From: Virgibacillus sp. AGTR | GTDB taxonomy: Bacteria; Bacillota; Bacilli; Bacillales; Amphibacillaceae | Direction: 5' to 3' | Length of the DNA: 64,000 bases | Assembly: GCF_016919725.2 (NCBI RefSeq) | Contig: NZ_JAJERH010000007.1 | Coordinates: forward strand, 53,610-117,609 | In this document: positions 42,538 to 51,858 of the stretch, piece by piece | Layout: each line of letters starts with the position of its first letter | How positions within the stretch are numbered: position 1 is the first letter of the stretch | Translations under genes and position numbers: made by a program | Notes under the pieces: generated by a model | The model's input: only the letters and a program-made list of their open reading frames with translations | Told to the model about the DNA's origin: nothing | The model's database searches: none

Positions 42538-43365
42538 ATGGTAAAGAAAGAAGCGATGTCTAAAGGATTTATTTATCTGTTACTAACGCTAGGTGCTTTA
42601 TTAATGCTCCTTCCATTCGTCTGGATGATTAGTACTTCATTAAAGGCCTCTAATGAAGTTATGATTATGCCTCCACAATGGATTCCTGGAGATTTCCAGT
42701 GGGAGAATTATTCGAAAGCTTTTGAGGTTGCCCCGTTTGCGCGCTATGCCTTTAATAGTTTTTTTGTATTGATTGCAAGTACGCTAGGTGAATTAATAAC
42801 GACCATTTTGGCAGCCTATGCTTTTTCGAGAGTTCAATTTTATGGGAAAAATATCATTTTTGCCATACTACTAGGAACCATGATGGTTCCAGGAGAAGTA
42901 CTATTGACACCAAATTTTGTTACGTTGGTAAACCTAGGTTGGATTGATCAATATGAAGCTTTAATTGTTCCATGGCTTGCAAGTATATTTTCGATTTTTT
43001 TATTACGTCAGTTCTTTCTTGGAATTCCCCAAGAACTTTCCTATGCTGCCAAAATTGACGGTTGCAGTGATTTCAAGTTTCTTTGGACAATCATGGTACC
43101 ACTTGCAAAGCCTGCGCTAATAACCATTGTAATACTAAAAGCAATTGGTAGCTGGAACGCATTCCTTTGGCCATTAATTGTGACTAATTCAGAGGAAATG
43201 CGGACACTTCCAGTAGGCTTGACTGCTTTCAGTACAGAAACAGGTACTGTCTATGAATTATTAATGGCTGCTTCGACTATGATTATTCTGCCGATGATCA
43301 TTTTATATATTATTTTGCAAAAGTACATTATTGAAGGGGTAGCAAAGGCTGGTTTAAAAGGATAA
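42538..43365 (+). CDS. ugpE: UgpE-type ABC permease
   Basis: 275 residues, six membrane helices, EAA loop ELSYAAKIDGCSDFKFLWTI near residue 180. UgpE/MalG-type second permease. GGGAGG precedes the ATG. It starts 18 bases after the first permease. Confidence 0.86.
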   Translation: MVKKEAMSKGFIYLLLTLGALLMLLPFVWMISTSLKASNEVMIMPPQWIPGDFQWENYSKAFEVAPFARYAFNSFFVLIASTLGELITTILAAYAFSRVQFYGKNIIFAILLGTMMVPGEVLLTPNFVTLVNLGWIDQYEALIVPWLASIFSIFLLRQFFLGIPQELSYAAKIDGCSDFKFLWTIMVPLAKPALITIVILKAIGSWNAFLWPLIVTNSEEMRTLPVGLTAFSTETGTVYELLMAASTMIILPMIILYIILQKYIIEGVAKAGLKG

Positions 43366-43521
43366 GTTCGACTATCGGTGTGATGGAACCTCGAGCTTTA
43401 CGTTCTAAAGCAGGGGCGGGTAGGTAGGTGCTAATTGTTCAACTTACTTCTGTTAGAGGAATCAATGCTCTACAGAGTGACGTTTTTACAATATAAAATA
43501 CATAATGATGGAGGGTATAAT

Positions 43522-44844
43522 ATGAAAAAGTTTTTATTCGTTTTGCTTGTAGGTCTAATCGCAATTAGCTTAGTAGCATGTGGGAATGCTGAGAAACCAA
43601 ATGAGGACAAGAAAAAAGAAACGGCTTCTGTTCCAGAAGAGCTAACAGGTCCAGTAGAAATTGAATTTTGGCATGCTATGACAGGTGGTCTAGAGGAGAC
43701 GTTAAAAACAATGACAGATGAATTTAATCAGTCTCAGGATAATATTACGGTAAAGCTTGTTAGCCAAGGATCGTACGATGATTTGTCAAAAAAATTAATG
43801 GCTTCTGCTAAAGCAGAAAACGCGCCCGTCATGGCACAGGCTTATGAAGACTGGATGACGCAGTACATTGAGAATGATTTAATCACTGACCTAACACCAT
43901 ATATGGAACATAAGCAGCATGGTTGGTCTAAAAATGAATTAAACGATATTGTTTCGGTTTTCCGTGAAGCGAATACATGGGAGGACAAGATGTATGGTGT
44001 CCCATTTAATAAGAGTACTGAAGTTCTTTACTACAATACAGACATGCTAACAGAAAAGAATCTAGAGATACCAGCAACCTGGGAAGGTTATCAGGCTGCA
44101 GCAAAAGCACTTACAACGAATAAAGACGGTAAGCAAGTGGTTGGATTAGGCTTTGAGAATTCAATAGGGCTATCCTTCCCAACGTATGTGCGCCAAGCAG
44201 GAGGCAAAACAATCGATGGTGCAGTGGATGAAGTAACCTTCAATACTCCAGAAGCCAAAACAGCGCTTGAATTTTTAAATGGGATGATTGCAGAAGGTAC
44301 TGCCAGGCTTGCTGGAGAAGATGGTTATATGTCGAGTCCATTTGGTCGGGGAGACGTTGCAATGTATGTAGGATCATCAGCTGGAATATCCTTTGTTGGT
44401 GCTGAAGCGGAAGGAAAGATCAACTGGTCTGTAGCACCATTACCTAAAGGTAAAGCAGCAGCAACGGCTTTTCAGGGTACCAATTTAGCTATATTTAATT
44501 CTGCAACCGACGAAGAAAAGCTTGCTGCTTGGGAGTATATGAAGTTTCTAACAAGTACGGAACAGACTGTTTTTTGGGCAAAATCCACTGGTTATGTGCC
44601 AGTACGTACGTCTGCATTAGAGACGGATGAATGGAAAAAGTATGTAGAGGAAAATCCAGCCTATGGAGTAGCAGCTTCCCAATTTGATGCTGGCTACTAT
44701 GATCCCCATATCAAAGGGAAGTCTGGTATAAATGAAGCTTTGAATAAGGAGATCCAATCCGTATTATTACAAGAAAAGTCAATTGAAGATGGACTAAAGG
44801 ACTTGCAAAAATCGGCACAGGATGCTGTAGATAAAGCAAATTAG
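43522..44844 (+). CDS. ugpB: UgpB-type substrate-binding lipoprotein
   Basis: 440 residues. Lipoprotein signal peptide (FLFVLLVGLIAISLVAC), then a family-1 solute-binding protein with the EFWHAMTGGLEETL start and GVPFNKSTEVLYYNTDML, a pattern close to glycerol-3-phosphate binding protein UgpB. The start at 43522 follows GGAGGG; a longer frame upstream has no site. Last importer gene. With the Pho-box-like array and the phn genes, uptake of glycerophosphate or glycerophosphodiesters is the best guess. Confidence 0.83.
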   Translation: MKKFLFVLLVGLIAISLVACGNAEKPNEDKKKETASVPEELTGPVEIEFWHAMTGGLEETLKTMTDEFNQSQDNITVKLVSQGSYDDLSKKLMASAKAENAPVMAQAYEDWMTQYIENDLITDLTPYMEHKQHGWSKNELNDIVSVFREANTWEDKMYGVPFNKSTEVLYYNTDMLTEKNLEIPATWEGYQAAAKALTTNKDGKQVVGLGFENSIGLSFPTYVRQAGGKTIDGAVDEVTFNTPEAKTALEFLNGMIAEGTARLAGEDGYMSSPFGRGDVAMYVGSSAGISFVGAEAEGKINWSVAPLPKGKAAATAFQGTNLAIFNSATDEEKLAAWEYMKFLTSTEQTVFWAKSTGYVPVRTSALETDEWKKYVEENPAYGVAASQFDAGYYDPHIKGKSGINEALNKEIQSVLLQEKSIEDGLKDLQKSAQDAVDKAN

Positions 44845-44940
44845 TAGGTTTAAGCAAAAAGTGGAAACATTAAAAGTATATGGGCAAGGTAGGAGCTGAA
44901 CAGCCTCCTCCTTGAAATTATAAGAAGGTAGGCGAGTAGG

Positions 44941-46356
44941 TTGAAAGAAGCATGTAATCACACAAAAATCCGCTTTTGGGGAGGACTGCGTACGATTGGC
45001 GGTACAATTGTATCCATTGAATACAAAGAGAGTCGTGTAATTTTTGATTTTGGTTTAATCTTTAGTCCAGATACCAGTATGTTGGATGAGAAAATAAAAG
45101 AGCGATCAAGCAAGATCGTGAAGGATTACCTGAAACTCGGATTGATACCACCGATAGATGGTATCTATCAGGCTGAAGATCTCGAGGGATTAGCTGATCC
45201 TCTTCCAGAAGAACGGGACGCAAGGCATACAGCTGTGATTGTTTCTCATTTACATTTGGATCATATGGGAGGCGTGGGTATGCTGTCACCACAAATTCCT
45301 GTCTATTTCACAGAGGACTCCTTGAAATTGTATCGGTCATTGGAAGTAGTAGGGGAAGCCGTAAAGGGGCATAAACCAAGCCTTCGTGCTTGTACATATA
45401 ATGAGACGTTTCAAATTGGCGAGATTTGTATTACGCCAATTCGGGTTGATCATGATGTCATAGGTGCCTGTGGTTTTCATGTGCAGACACCAGATGGAGC
45501 CGTATTTTACACCGGTGATTTTCGTCTTCATGGAAAAAATCCTCAATGGATGGAAACCGCGATCGAAAAAGTGAAGGACCGAGGCTTTGATGTACTCATC
45601 ATGGAAGGAACAACATTACGGGGAATCGAAGAAAGGAAACAGCCAATTATTGCTGATCGAGCATTGCCTACGAGCTTAGTAAAGGAAGCTAGTATTGCTG
45701 GTCATATGATGGAAATCTTACAGGAGACAACCGGTCTCGGGTTATTTAATATCTATCACCGCAATATTGAACGTTTAAAAACAATGCTGGAAGTTGCCAA
45801 TCTAGCTAAGCGAAAGCTTGTGTTTGAATTAGAAACAGCATATATAGCTGAACAATTTCTCGGCAAAAGGAATTTTTCAGTATATCTTCCAGCAAATACG
45901 AAGCATGAGAGCATCATAGGGACATTACCTGGTTGGAAGGAGGATTTAATGAGTCGCTATGAAACAGTGGATGCAAGCGTTATTAACAGAAATCCATCGG
46001 CGTATTTATTACAAATGAGTTATGAAAATTCATTAGAGCTATTTGATTTACATGTGAGTCAAGGAGTGTATCTTCACTCTAACGGTACACCTTTAGGAGA
46101 TTACGATCCGGCTTATCATCATCTGATAAATTTATTGAATATGCTTGGTGTGCCAAGATTTTTAGCAGGTACTGGAGGGCATGCCATTCCGCAGCATTTA
46201 AAGTATATATTGGAGAGGTTGAACCCAAAAACATTGATCCCGTTACATAGTTTTCATCCCGAACGACTCATTCCAGACCATGGTCGGCTAGTAATGCCTG
46301 AATATGGGGTAACGTATGTATTGAAAAATAATGAACTCTATAAATCTAACGGTTGA
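44941..46356 (+). CDS. Beta-CASP-like metallo-beta-lactamase fold hydrolase (RNase J-like)
   Basis: 471 residues. The metal site is H103-x-H105-x-D107-H108 in VSHLHLDHMGG, followed by a later metal histidine in RVDHDV and the aspartate in YTGDFRLHG. The MEGTTL stretch and the late GTGGHAIPQHLKYIL segment with a LIPLHSFHPE histidine are those of beta-CASP enzymes, which cut RNA or DNA. It differs from RNase J in length (RNase J is about 555 residues) and in a roughly 50-residue insert before the metal motif. TTG start with GAGTAGG close by. It follows the ugp genes by 97 bases and precedes phnG. Could be a phosphodiesterase for an imported substrate or a nuclease. Confidence 0.75.
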   Translation: MKEACNHTKIRFWGGLRTIGGTIVSIEYKESRVIFDFGLIFSPDTSMLDEKIKERSSKIVKDYLKLGLIPPIDGIYQAEDLEGLADPLPEERDARHTAVIVSHLHLDHMGGVGMLSPQIPVYFTEDSLKLYRSLEVVGEAVKGHKPSLRACTYNETFQIGEICITPIRVDHDVIGACGFHVQTPDGAVFYTGDFRLHGKNPQWMETAIEKVKDRGFDVLIMEGTTLRGIEERKQPIIADRALPTSLVKEASIAGHMMEILQETTGLGLFNIYHRNIERLKTMLEVANLAKRKLVFELETAYIAEQFLGKRNFSVYLPANTKHESIIGTLPGWKEDLMSRYETVDASVINRNPSAYLLQMSYENSLELFDLHVSQGVYLHSNGTPLGDYDPAYHHLINLLNMLGVPRFLAGTGGHAIPQHLKYILERLNPKTLIPLHSFHPERLIPDHGRLVMPEYGVTYVLKNNELYKSNG

Positions 46357-46390
46357 GACCGGGAATAGCATTAGTATTTCCGGTCTTTTT
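46357..46390 (+). terminator. Terminator after the MBL gene
   Basis: GACCGGGAATA pairs with TATTTCCGGTC and is followed by TTTTTG. It separates the ugp-MBL transcript from the phn operon. Confidence 0.8.
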
Positions 46391-46401
46391 GTTTGTCTCG
46401 T

Positions 46402-46457
46402 TTTATCCCACATCTAACTGGCAGTTAGACCTCATCTAATTTGAAGCTTCACTTTAT
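46402..46457 (+). repeat. Family A repeat, short deleted copy
   Basis: Only the first 32 bases (TTTATCCCACATCTAACTGG...) and the last 20 (TTGAAGCTTCACTTTAT) of a unit remain. Plus orientation. Confidence 0.7.
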
Positions 46458-46542
46458 GTGAAAATAGTATCCTTTGGTATGCTGTTTTGTTATATGGACT
46501 AAAGGTCATCTGTCTTCGTTCGTTTACATGATAAAGGATTCC

Positions 46543-46570
46543 TTTACAAATTCTTTACGATATTTTAAAA
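46543..46570 (+). promoter_or_regulatory. PhoP-box-like array upstream of phnG
   Basis: TTTACA (46543), TTTACG (46554) and TTAAAA (46565) are spaced exactly 11 bases apart, as PhoP binding repeats are. A further TTTACA lies at 46523. The array is 53 bases before phnG. Supports induction of the C-P lyase operon by phosphate starvation. Confidence 0.55.
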
Positions 46571-46622
46571 CACAGCAACTTGGCAACAAGTTACGATGGG
46601 TTTGTAAAGGAGGGTGCATGAA

Positions 46623-47045
46623 ATGAAGAGGCGCAGAAGAACCGAAATTCTTATTCAAGATGATACAACATTGGCAAAGCAGCTCGCAGAAGGCCTTTTA
46701 CAGAACTATACTTATCGGGAAATTGTCGCTCCGCACTACGGATTAACGATGGTTAAGATGCGAGAGTCGGCTAAGAACTCCTTATTCTATATTGGCGAAG
46801 TACTTGTAACAGAAGCAAAAGTAGAAATCAATCAGCATGTCGGCATTGGTGTTGTCCAGGGAATGGAAGACGAATTAGCATTACAGCTTGCCATTATCGA
46901 TGCTGCTTACAATGCCAATTTACCGCAAACGAAGGAATGGCATGATTTACTTCTACAGGCAGAGGCCGAAATAACGATGAAAAAAGCTAAAAAACAGGCA
47001 GAACTATTTGAAACAAAGGTAAACTTTGAAACGATGGACAATTGA
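46623..47045 (+). CDS. phnG: PhnG: C-P lyase core complex subunit
   Basis: 140 residues. Part of the PhnGHIJ complex, which swaps adenine of ATP for a phosphonate and then breaks the C-P bond. The conserved FYIGEVLVTEAKVEINQHVG segment identifies it (usual FYLGEVLVTE). The start at 46623 is 9 bases after AGGAGG; the GTG at 46614 abuts that site. First gene of the operon, separated from phnH by 187 bases containing a repeat remnant. Confidence 0.9.
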   Translation: MKRRRRTEILIQDDTTLAKQLAEGLLQNYTYREIVAPHYGLTMVKMRESAKNSLFYIGEVLVTEAKVEINQHVGIGVVQGMEDELALQLAIIDAAYNANLPQTKEWHDLLLQAEAEITMKKAKKQAELFETKVNFETMDN

Positions 47046-47149
47046 GTTGAAGCTAATAGGGAAGTCTCAAAAGGTACAGGTAGACACAACGACTAGAAGA
47101 TACCAGACTCCTGGGAAAGAGTTATCGTACGGAACGAGTAGTTGTTGAC

Positions 47150-47204
47150 CGGTAGCAATCAGTGGCGGATAAACAAAACCCATACTGATTGAAGTTTCAG
47201 TTTA
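47150..47204 (+). repeat. Family A repeat fragment inside the phn operon
   Basis: AGCAATCAGTGGCGGATAAA to CTGATTGAAGTTTCAGTTTAT, the last third of a unit, sits between phnG and phnH. Plus orientation. No terminator-like T-run, so the operon can probably be read through. Confidence 0.65.
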
Positions 47205-47232
47205 TTAAAAATAGGGGATTAGGGGAGATTGT

Positions 47233-47829
47233 ATGGCTATAGATCAAGTGCATGATTTACAGCAAGTATATAGGAAGATCTTGTATAGTATGTCTCGACC
47301 TGGTGACATTTCAATTCTTCGAGAACAGGCAGAGCAGGTGGATTATCAATTACCATGTTATGATGCTACTTTACTTAGCGCAATGGCTTTATTAGATGGA
47401 GAGGTTTCCTTTCATCTTATATCAGAAAAACAGCAGCAGGTTGGCGGAAAAATATCGGAATATACCTTAGCAAAGCAAGCACCTGCTGATAAGGCAGATT
47501 ATATTATCGTTTTACAGGATGCAACGGAGCTATCCATCTTACAGGCGATCTATCAGTGTAAAATAGGTGATTTAATTGATCCCCAAAATTCCAGCACGTG
47601 GATCATCGAAACACCAAAACTTTCGAATACGGCTGAATTGAAATTAATGGGACCCGGTATTAAAAATGAGGTCAAGCTGTTTACGGGCATTTATACAAAA
47701 GCATGGCAAGCTCGTAAGGAACGAATAAATGAGTACCCCTTAGGCATCGATCTGATTATAACAGATGCGCAGGCACATATCGTTTGTATCCCTAGAACGA
47801 CTACAGTTGAAATTACGGGGGTGGAATAA
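47233..47829 (+). CDS. phnH: PhnH: C-P lyase core complex subunit
   Basis: 198 residues. The start VHDLQQVYRKILYSMSRPGD is the typical PhnH motif (usual FRxxLxAMSRPG), and the end ...YPLGIDLIITDAQAHIVCIPRTT fits the family. Scaffold of the PhnGHIJ complex. GGGGAG precedes the ATG. It abuts phnI. Confidence 0.92.
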   Translation: MAIDQVHDLQQVYRKILYSMSRPGDISILREQAEQVDYQLPCYDATLLSAMALLDGEVSFHLISEKQQQVGGKISEYTLAKQAPADKADYIIVLQDATELSILQAIYQCKIGDLIDPQNSSTWIIETPKLSNTAELKLMGPGIKNEVKLFTGIYTKAWQARKERINEYPLGIDLIITDAQAHIVCIPRTTTVEITGVE

Positions 47830-48936
47830 ATGGGGTATGTAGCAGTTAAAGGTGGAACAAAGGCGATTGAGGCTTCGATTAAACGATTAACCTATGAGCG
47901 TTTAAAGGAAAGTGAGATTATTGAGGTTAAAACGATAATGGCAACAATGCGATCCCTAGTGGATCAAGTTATGTCGGAGAGTAGCTTGTATTCTCCCTTT
48001 CTAGCAGCATTATCCATCAAACAGGCTGAGGGAAGTATGGAAGAGGCCGTTTTTATTATGCGAGCACATCGATCAACCTTGCCTAGACTATATTACAGTC
48101 AAACCGTAGAATCGGAGTCAATGTTTGTTGAGCGTCGTATCTCTGCAAGCTTTAAAGATATTCCTGGGGGGCAATTGCTAGGAGCAACCACAGATTATAC
48201 ACATCGATTATTGGATTTTTCTTTATTGGATGAGCGTGTTAAGCAGAATGAAGAATGGGTAAAGGCTTATGAACTGGAGCTTGCAAACATAAAAGCTACG
48301 GATAAGGTTAGCTATTTCCCTAAAGTGGTGGAATATCTAAGAAAAGAAGGGTTATTTGATACCTATGAGGCTGATGATACGAAACCGGTTGATATCACGA
48401 AGGAAAACCTTCCATTCCCTGCTCCAAGAAGTGCAAGGCTGCAAGTATTAACTCGTGGTCAAACAGGAGCGGTAACTGCATTGGGATATGCATCTTTACG
48501 GGGATATGGGCAAGTACATCCAACCGTTGGAGAAGTACGTGTGGGCGCACTACCTGTCTATGTTGACCAGCCGAATGGTACAGGACAGAATCATGAAGAT
48601 CCATATTATATTGGGGAAATTAAAGTTTCGGAAGTGGAGTCGTTTGTACCAGTATCAACGAAAAACCAAAAGAATGAAGCGGAATTGGAATTTGAAATCG
48701 GATATGGTGTTTGCTATGGCCAAAATGAAACGAAGGCAATTGCAATGAGTATTTTAGATCAATGCTTGGAGCATCCTGAATCCAATTTTCCTACACATGA
48801 TGAAGAGTTTGTACTGCTACATATTGACTCTGTTGAGTCTACTGGTTTCATTTCACATTTGAAGCTACCACATTATGTGACCTTTCAGTCTAAGCTGGAT
48901 AGTGTTCGTGAAGTGAAAAAGGAGGGGAAAGAGTAA
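47830..48936 (+). CDS. phnI: PhnI: C-P lyase core complex, nucleosidase/transferase
   Basis: 368 residues. MGYVAVKGGTKAIEAS at the start and RRISASFKDIPGGQLLGAT in the middle are hallmarks. PhnI, with G, H and L, forms alpha-D-ribose-1-methylphosphonate triphosphate from ATP and methylphosphonate. ATG immediately follows the phnH stop; its own stop overlaps the phnJ start by one base. Confidence 0.95.
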   Translation: MGYVAVKGGTKAIEASIKRLTYERLKESEIIEVKTIMATMRSLVDQVMSESSLYSPFLAALSIKQAEGSMEEAVFIMRAHRSTLPRLYYSQTVESESMFVERRISASFKDIPGGQLLGATTDYTHRLLDFSLLDERVKQNEEWVKAYELELANIKATDKVSYFPKVVEYLRKEGLFDTYEADDTKPVDITKENLPFPAPRSARLQVLTRGQTGAVTALGYASLRGYGQVHPTVGEVRVGALPVYVDQPNGTGQNHEDPYYIGEIKVSEVESFVPVSTKNQKNEAELEFEIGYGVCYGQNETKAIAMSILDQCLEHPESNFPTHDEEFVLLHIDSVESTGFISHLKLPHYVTFQSKLDSVREVKKEGKE

Positions 48937-49802
48937 TGAAAACAATGACACACTTTGCCTTTTTCGATGAAGGTTCTAAAAAGGAGATTCGTCGCGCCAC
49001 GTTAAAAGCAGTCGCTATTCCAGGCTATCAAGTCCCTTTTGCTTCGAGAGAAATGCCGATAGCAAGAGGCTGGGGGACAGGAGGACTTCAGCTTACCCTA
49101 TCCTTAATCGGCAAGACAGATATCGTAAAAGTAATTGATCAGGGGGCTGATGAATCCGTAAACGCTGTTAGCATTAAGAAGTTGGTGCAACAAACAACCA
49201 ATGTAGCACTAACGGAGAACACAGAAGCAGCATCACTTATACAATCAAGGCACCGAATCCCGGAAGTACCATTAACGAAGGAGCAAATACTTGTATTGCA
49301 AGTACCAACTCCAGAACCACTTCGACAAGTGGAAGCTAGTGAATATATAACCAAAAGATTACATGCGGAAGATGAATATAGTGGAGTATGGCTGCTTTTG
49401 TTTGAACAAATTATGAAGTACGGAAAGACAGCAACAGGGGCGGATCATCCGGTTTATGTGAATGGGCGTTATGTAATGGCCCCTAGCCCAATTCCGAGGT
49501 TTGATAATCAGAAATTGCATTATTCTGAAGCTCTTATTCTTCTGGGTGCAGGGAGAGAGAAGAAAATTTATGCTGTCCCGCCATATACAGATGTAAATTC
49601 ACTTGCGTTTGAGGATTATCCTTTTACAGTGGAATCCTTTGCCGATCATACATGTTATTTATGCGGTGCTGATGATGTGTTTCTCGATGAGCTAATCGAT
49701 GAAACTTCTGGTAAGAGCTATTATCAATGTAATGATACAAGCTATTGTGTCGATCGGTTAAATTCACTGAAGGAAAAGGAGGCTGCACCCACTCATGCAT
49801 GA
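48936..49802 (+). CDS. phnJ: PhnJ: C-P lyase, radical-SAM carbon-phosphorus bond cleavage
   Basis: 288 residues. Cleaves the C-P bond of ribose-phosphonate 5-phosphate. The cluster cysteines are intact as Cx2Cx21Cx5C near the C-terminus (CYLC, then QC after 21 residues, then YC after five), the spacing known for E. coli PhnJ. The AIPGYQVPFASREMPIARGWGTGG region near residue 30 carries the conserved glycyl-radical area (GWGTGG). Overlaps phnK by 8 bases. Confidence 0.96.
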   Translation: MKTMTHFAFFDEGSKKEIRRATLKAVAIPGYQVPFASREMPIARGWGTGGLQLTLSLIGKTDIVKVIDQGADESVNAVSIKKLVQQTTNVALTENTEAASLIQSRHRIPEVPLTKEQILVLQVPTPEPLRQVEASEYITKRLHAEDEYSGVWLLLFEQIMKYGKTATGADHPVYVNGRYVMAPSPIPRFDNQKLHYSEALILLGAGREKKIYAVPPYTDVNSLAFEDYPFTVESFADHTCYLCGADDVFLDELIDETSGKSYYQCNDTSYCVDRLNSLKEKEAAPTHA

Positions 49803-50634
49803 ACAACCAATCTTATGCGTTCGGAATTTAAATAAACAATTCGGTGGTGGTTGTCAGGATTGTAGAGAAACGTCCACTCGAAAACTAGAGAGAAATTATT
49901 GCTCCACATGTGGGACGGTATATGCTTGCCAGGATATATCCTTGGAATTATTCCCTGGTGAAATCCTTGGGATTGTAGGAGAAAGTGGCAGTGGAAAATC
50001 TACGATGATGCAGTGCTTATATTTTGATGAGCCAGTTACTTCCGGAGATGCATATATTCATGATGTTGAATTGGAAGGGCAGAATGTATTTAATCTGTCT
50101 TCACAAAAGAAACGATATATTCGTAATCATAAATACGGAATGGTCTATCAAAATCCGGTAAAAGGATTAAAAATGAATTTTTCTACCATGGGTAATATTG
50201 CAGAAAAACAAATTGCTGCAGGTAATCGTAACGTTACAACGATGGAGAGGACGGGTAGTGAGTTGTTAGAAAATGTCCATATCCCATTGTTTCGAGCGAA
50301 GGAGGAGCCACGTAATTTTTCCGGTGGTATGCAGCAGCGTGTTCAAATTGCAAAAGCACTTTCGAATAATCCGCCCATTCTATTTCTCGATGAAGTTACA
50401 ACAGGTCTTGATTTGTCCGTTCAAGCAAATGTATTGGACTTGATTAAGAGGATTCAAAGAGAATCTGGAATTAGTATGATCGTTGTATCGCACGATCTAG
50501 CAGTTATTCGAATGCTGGCAGATCGCACAATTGTCATGCTGAACGGAGCCATCATTGAACAAGGGCTAACAGATCAGATTATGGAAGATCCACAACATGC
50601 GTACACGCAACGATTGGTTTACTCATTATTATAG
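49795..50634 (+). CDS. phnK: PhnK: ABC-type ATPase of the C-P lyase complex
   Basis: 279 residues: Walker A GESGSGKST, signature FSGGMQQR, Walker B ILFLDEVTTGLD, H-loop VVSHD. Residues 20-46 carry the four-cysteine insert (CQDC ... CSTC ... C) common in PhnK and absent from plain transporters. PhnK docks on the PhnGHIJ core rather than on a permease. Translationally coupled to phnJ. Confidence 0.93.
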   Translation: MHEQPILCVRNLNKQFGGGCQDCRETSTRKLERNYCSTCGTVYACQDISLELFPGEILGIVGESGSGKSTMMQCLYFDEPVTSGDAYIHDVELEGQNVFNLSSQKKRYIRNHKYGMVYQNPVKGLKMNFSTMGNIAEKQIAAGNRNVTTMERTGSELLENVHIPLFRAKEEPRNFSGGMQQRVQIAKALSNNPPILFLDEVTTGLDLSVQANVLDLIKRIQRESGISMIVVSHDLAVIRMLADRTIVMLNGAIIEQGLTDQIMEDPQHAYTQRLVYSLL

Positions 50635-50648
50635 GAGGGATAGCTACG

Positions 50649-51830
50649 GTGTATATTATTCATAATGGAAAAGTGATTACAGAAGAAACGATTTTAGAAG
50701 GATATGCTGTTGTTGTGGAAGGTGATCATATCCAAGCGATTATTCCTGAAGAAAGCATTAATGAATATAAAGCTGCAGACCACATAAACGCAAATGGTGG
50801 GTATATTTCACCTGGATTTATTGATATTCATTCTGATTATATTGAGACAATTGCTTCTCCACGGCCAACGAGTATGATGGATTTCCATATTAGCTTACGT
50901 GAGGCCGAAAAAATACTAATTAGTCATGGAATAACGACGATGTTCCACTCGCTTTCCTTCTATCGTGAGGATGTATTTACACATAAGCCAATGCGTTATC
51001 CAGAGAATGTGCAGCGCATGGTAGATGCTATTGCAGCTACTCATAATGAGCTTCATTTAATCCGCCATCGACTGCATGCGCGGTTTGAGATTGATAATGT
51101 TTCAGAAGTTGATCGACTGATTCAAAATATAAACGATGATAAAGTCCATTTATTGTCTTTTATGGATCATACACCTGGGCAAGGACAGTATCGTGATTTA
51201 GAGGTATACAGACAAACCCTTCAGGGATATCGTGCATTATCAGATGATGATGTACAGACAATTATTTTAGAACGTCAAAATATGAAATGCTTGTCGATCG
51301 ATCAAATAAAAGAAATAGCTGACATAGCTTTAGCAAAGGGAATAGCTGTAGCCTCGCATGATGACGATAATGTGGAGAAGCTGGATTTAGTAGCTTCATT
51401 TGGAACCACAATTAGCGAATTTCCAATAACCCTTGATATTGCCAAAAAGGCTAGAGAATTAGGGCTAAAGACAATTGCTGGAGCTCCTAATGTAATGCTT
51501 GGAGGTTCTCATTCTGGCAATCTATCTGCTGCTGAGGCAATTGCTGAAAACAGTATTGATATTCTTTGTAGTGACTATTATCCAGCAGCATTATTACATG
51601 CCATCTTTACATTAAGTGAGTCGTACAGCAATGATTTACACGAGATGTTTATGAAAGTCACGCTTAATCCTGCTAAAGCCGTACGCATGGATGGAGAGAT
51701 CGGCTCTATTAAGGCTGGAAAGAAAGCAGACATTATCATCATTGAACGGATGGATGATGGGTATCCAATGCTGACAGCTACGATGGTAAATGGAGCGTTA
51801 ATTACAACGACAAACTACCGTACCAATTAA
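50649..51830 (+). CDS. phnM: PhnM: ribose-1-methylphosphonate triphosphate diphosphatase
   Basis: 393 residues of the amidohydrolase fold: PGFIDIHSDYIE (metal ligands), later DHTPGQGQY, ASHDDDNVEKLDLVASFGTTISEFP and LCSDYYPAALLHA. Removes pyrophosphate from the PhnGHIL product to give the PhnJ substrate. GTG start after AGGAGGGAT. The gene comes before phnL here, the reverse of the E. coli order. Confidence 0.94.
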   Translation: MYIIHNGKVITEETILEGYAVVVEGDHIQAIIPEESINEYKAADHINANGGYISPGFIDIHSDYIETIASPRPTSMMDFHISLREAEKILISHGITTMFHSLSFYREDVFTHKPMRYPENVQRMVDAIAATHNELHLIRHRLHARFEIDNVSEVDRLIQNINDDKVHLLSFMDHTPGQGQYRDLEVYRQTLQGYRALSDDDVQTIILERQNMKCLSIDQIKEIADIALAKGIAVASHDDDNVEKLDLVASFGTTISEFPITLDIAKKARELGLKTIAGAPNVMLGGSHSGNLSAAEAIAENSIDILCSDYYPAALLHAIFTLSESYSNDLHEMFMKVTLNPAKAVRMDGEIGSIKAGKKADIIIIERMDDGYPMLTATMVNGALITTTNYRTN

Positions 51831-51858
51831 AGACGTAGGAGTAAGGAGGAATGAGCCG

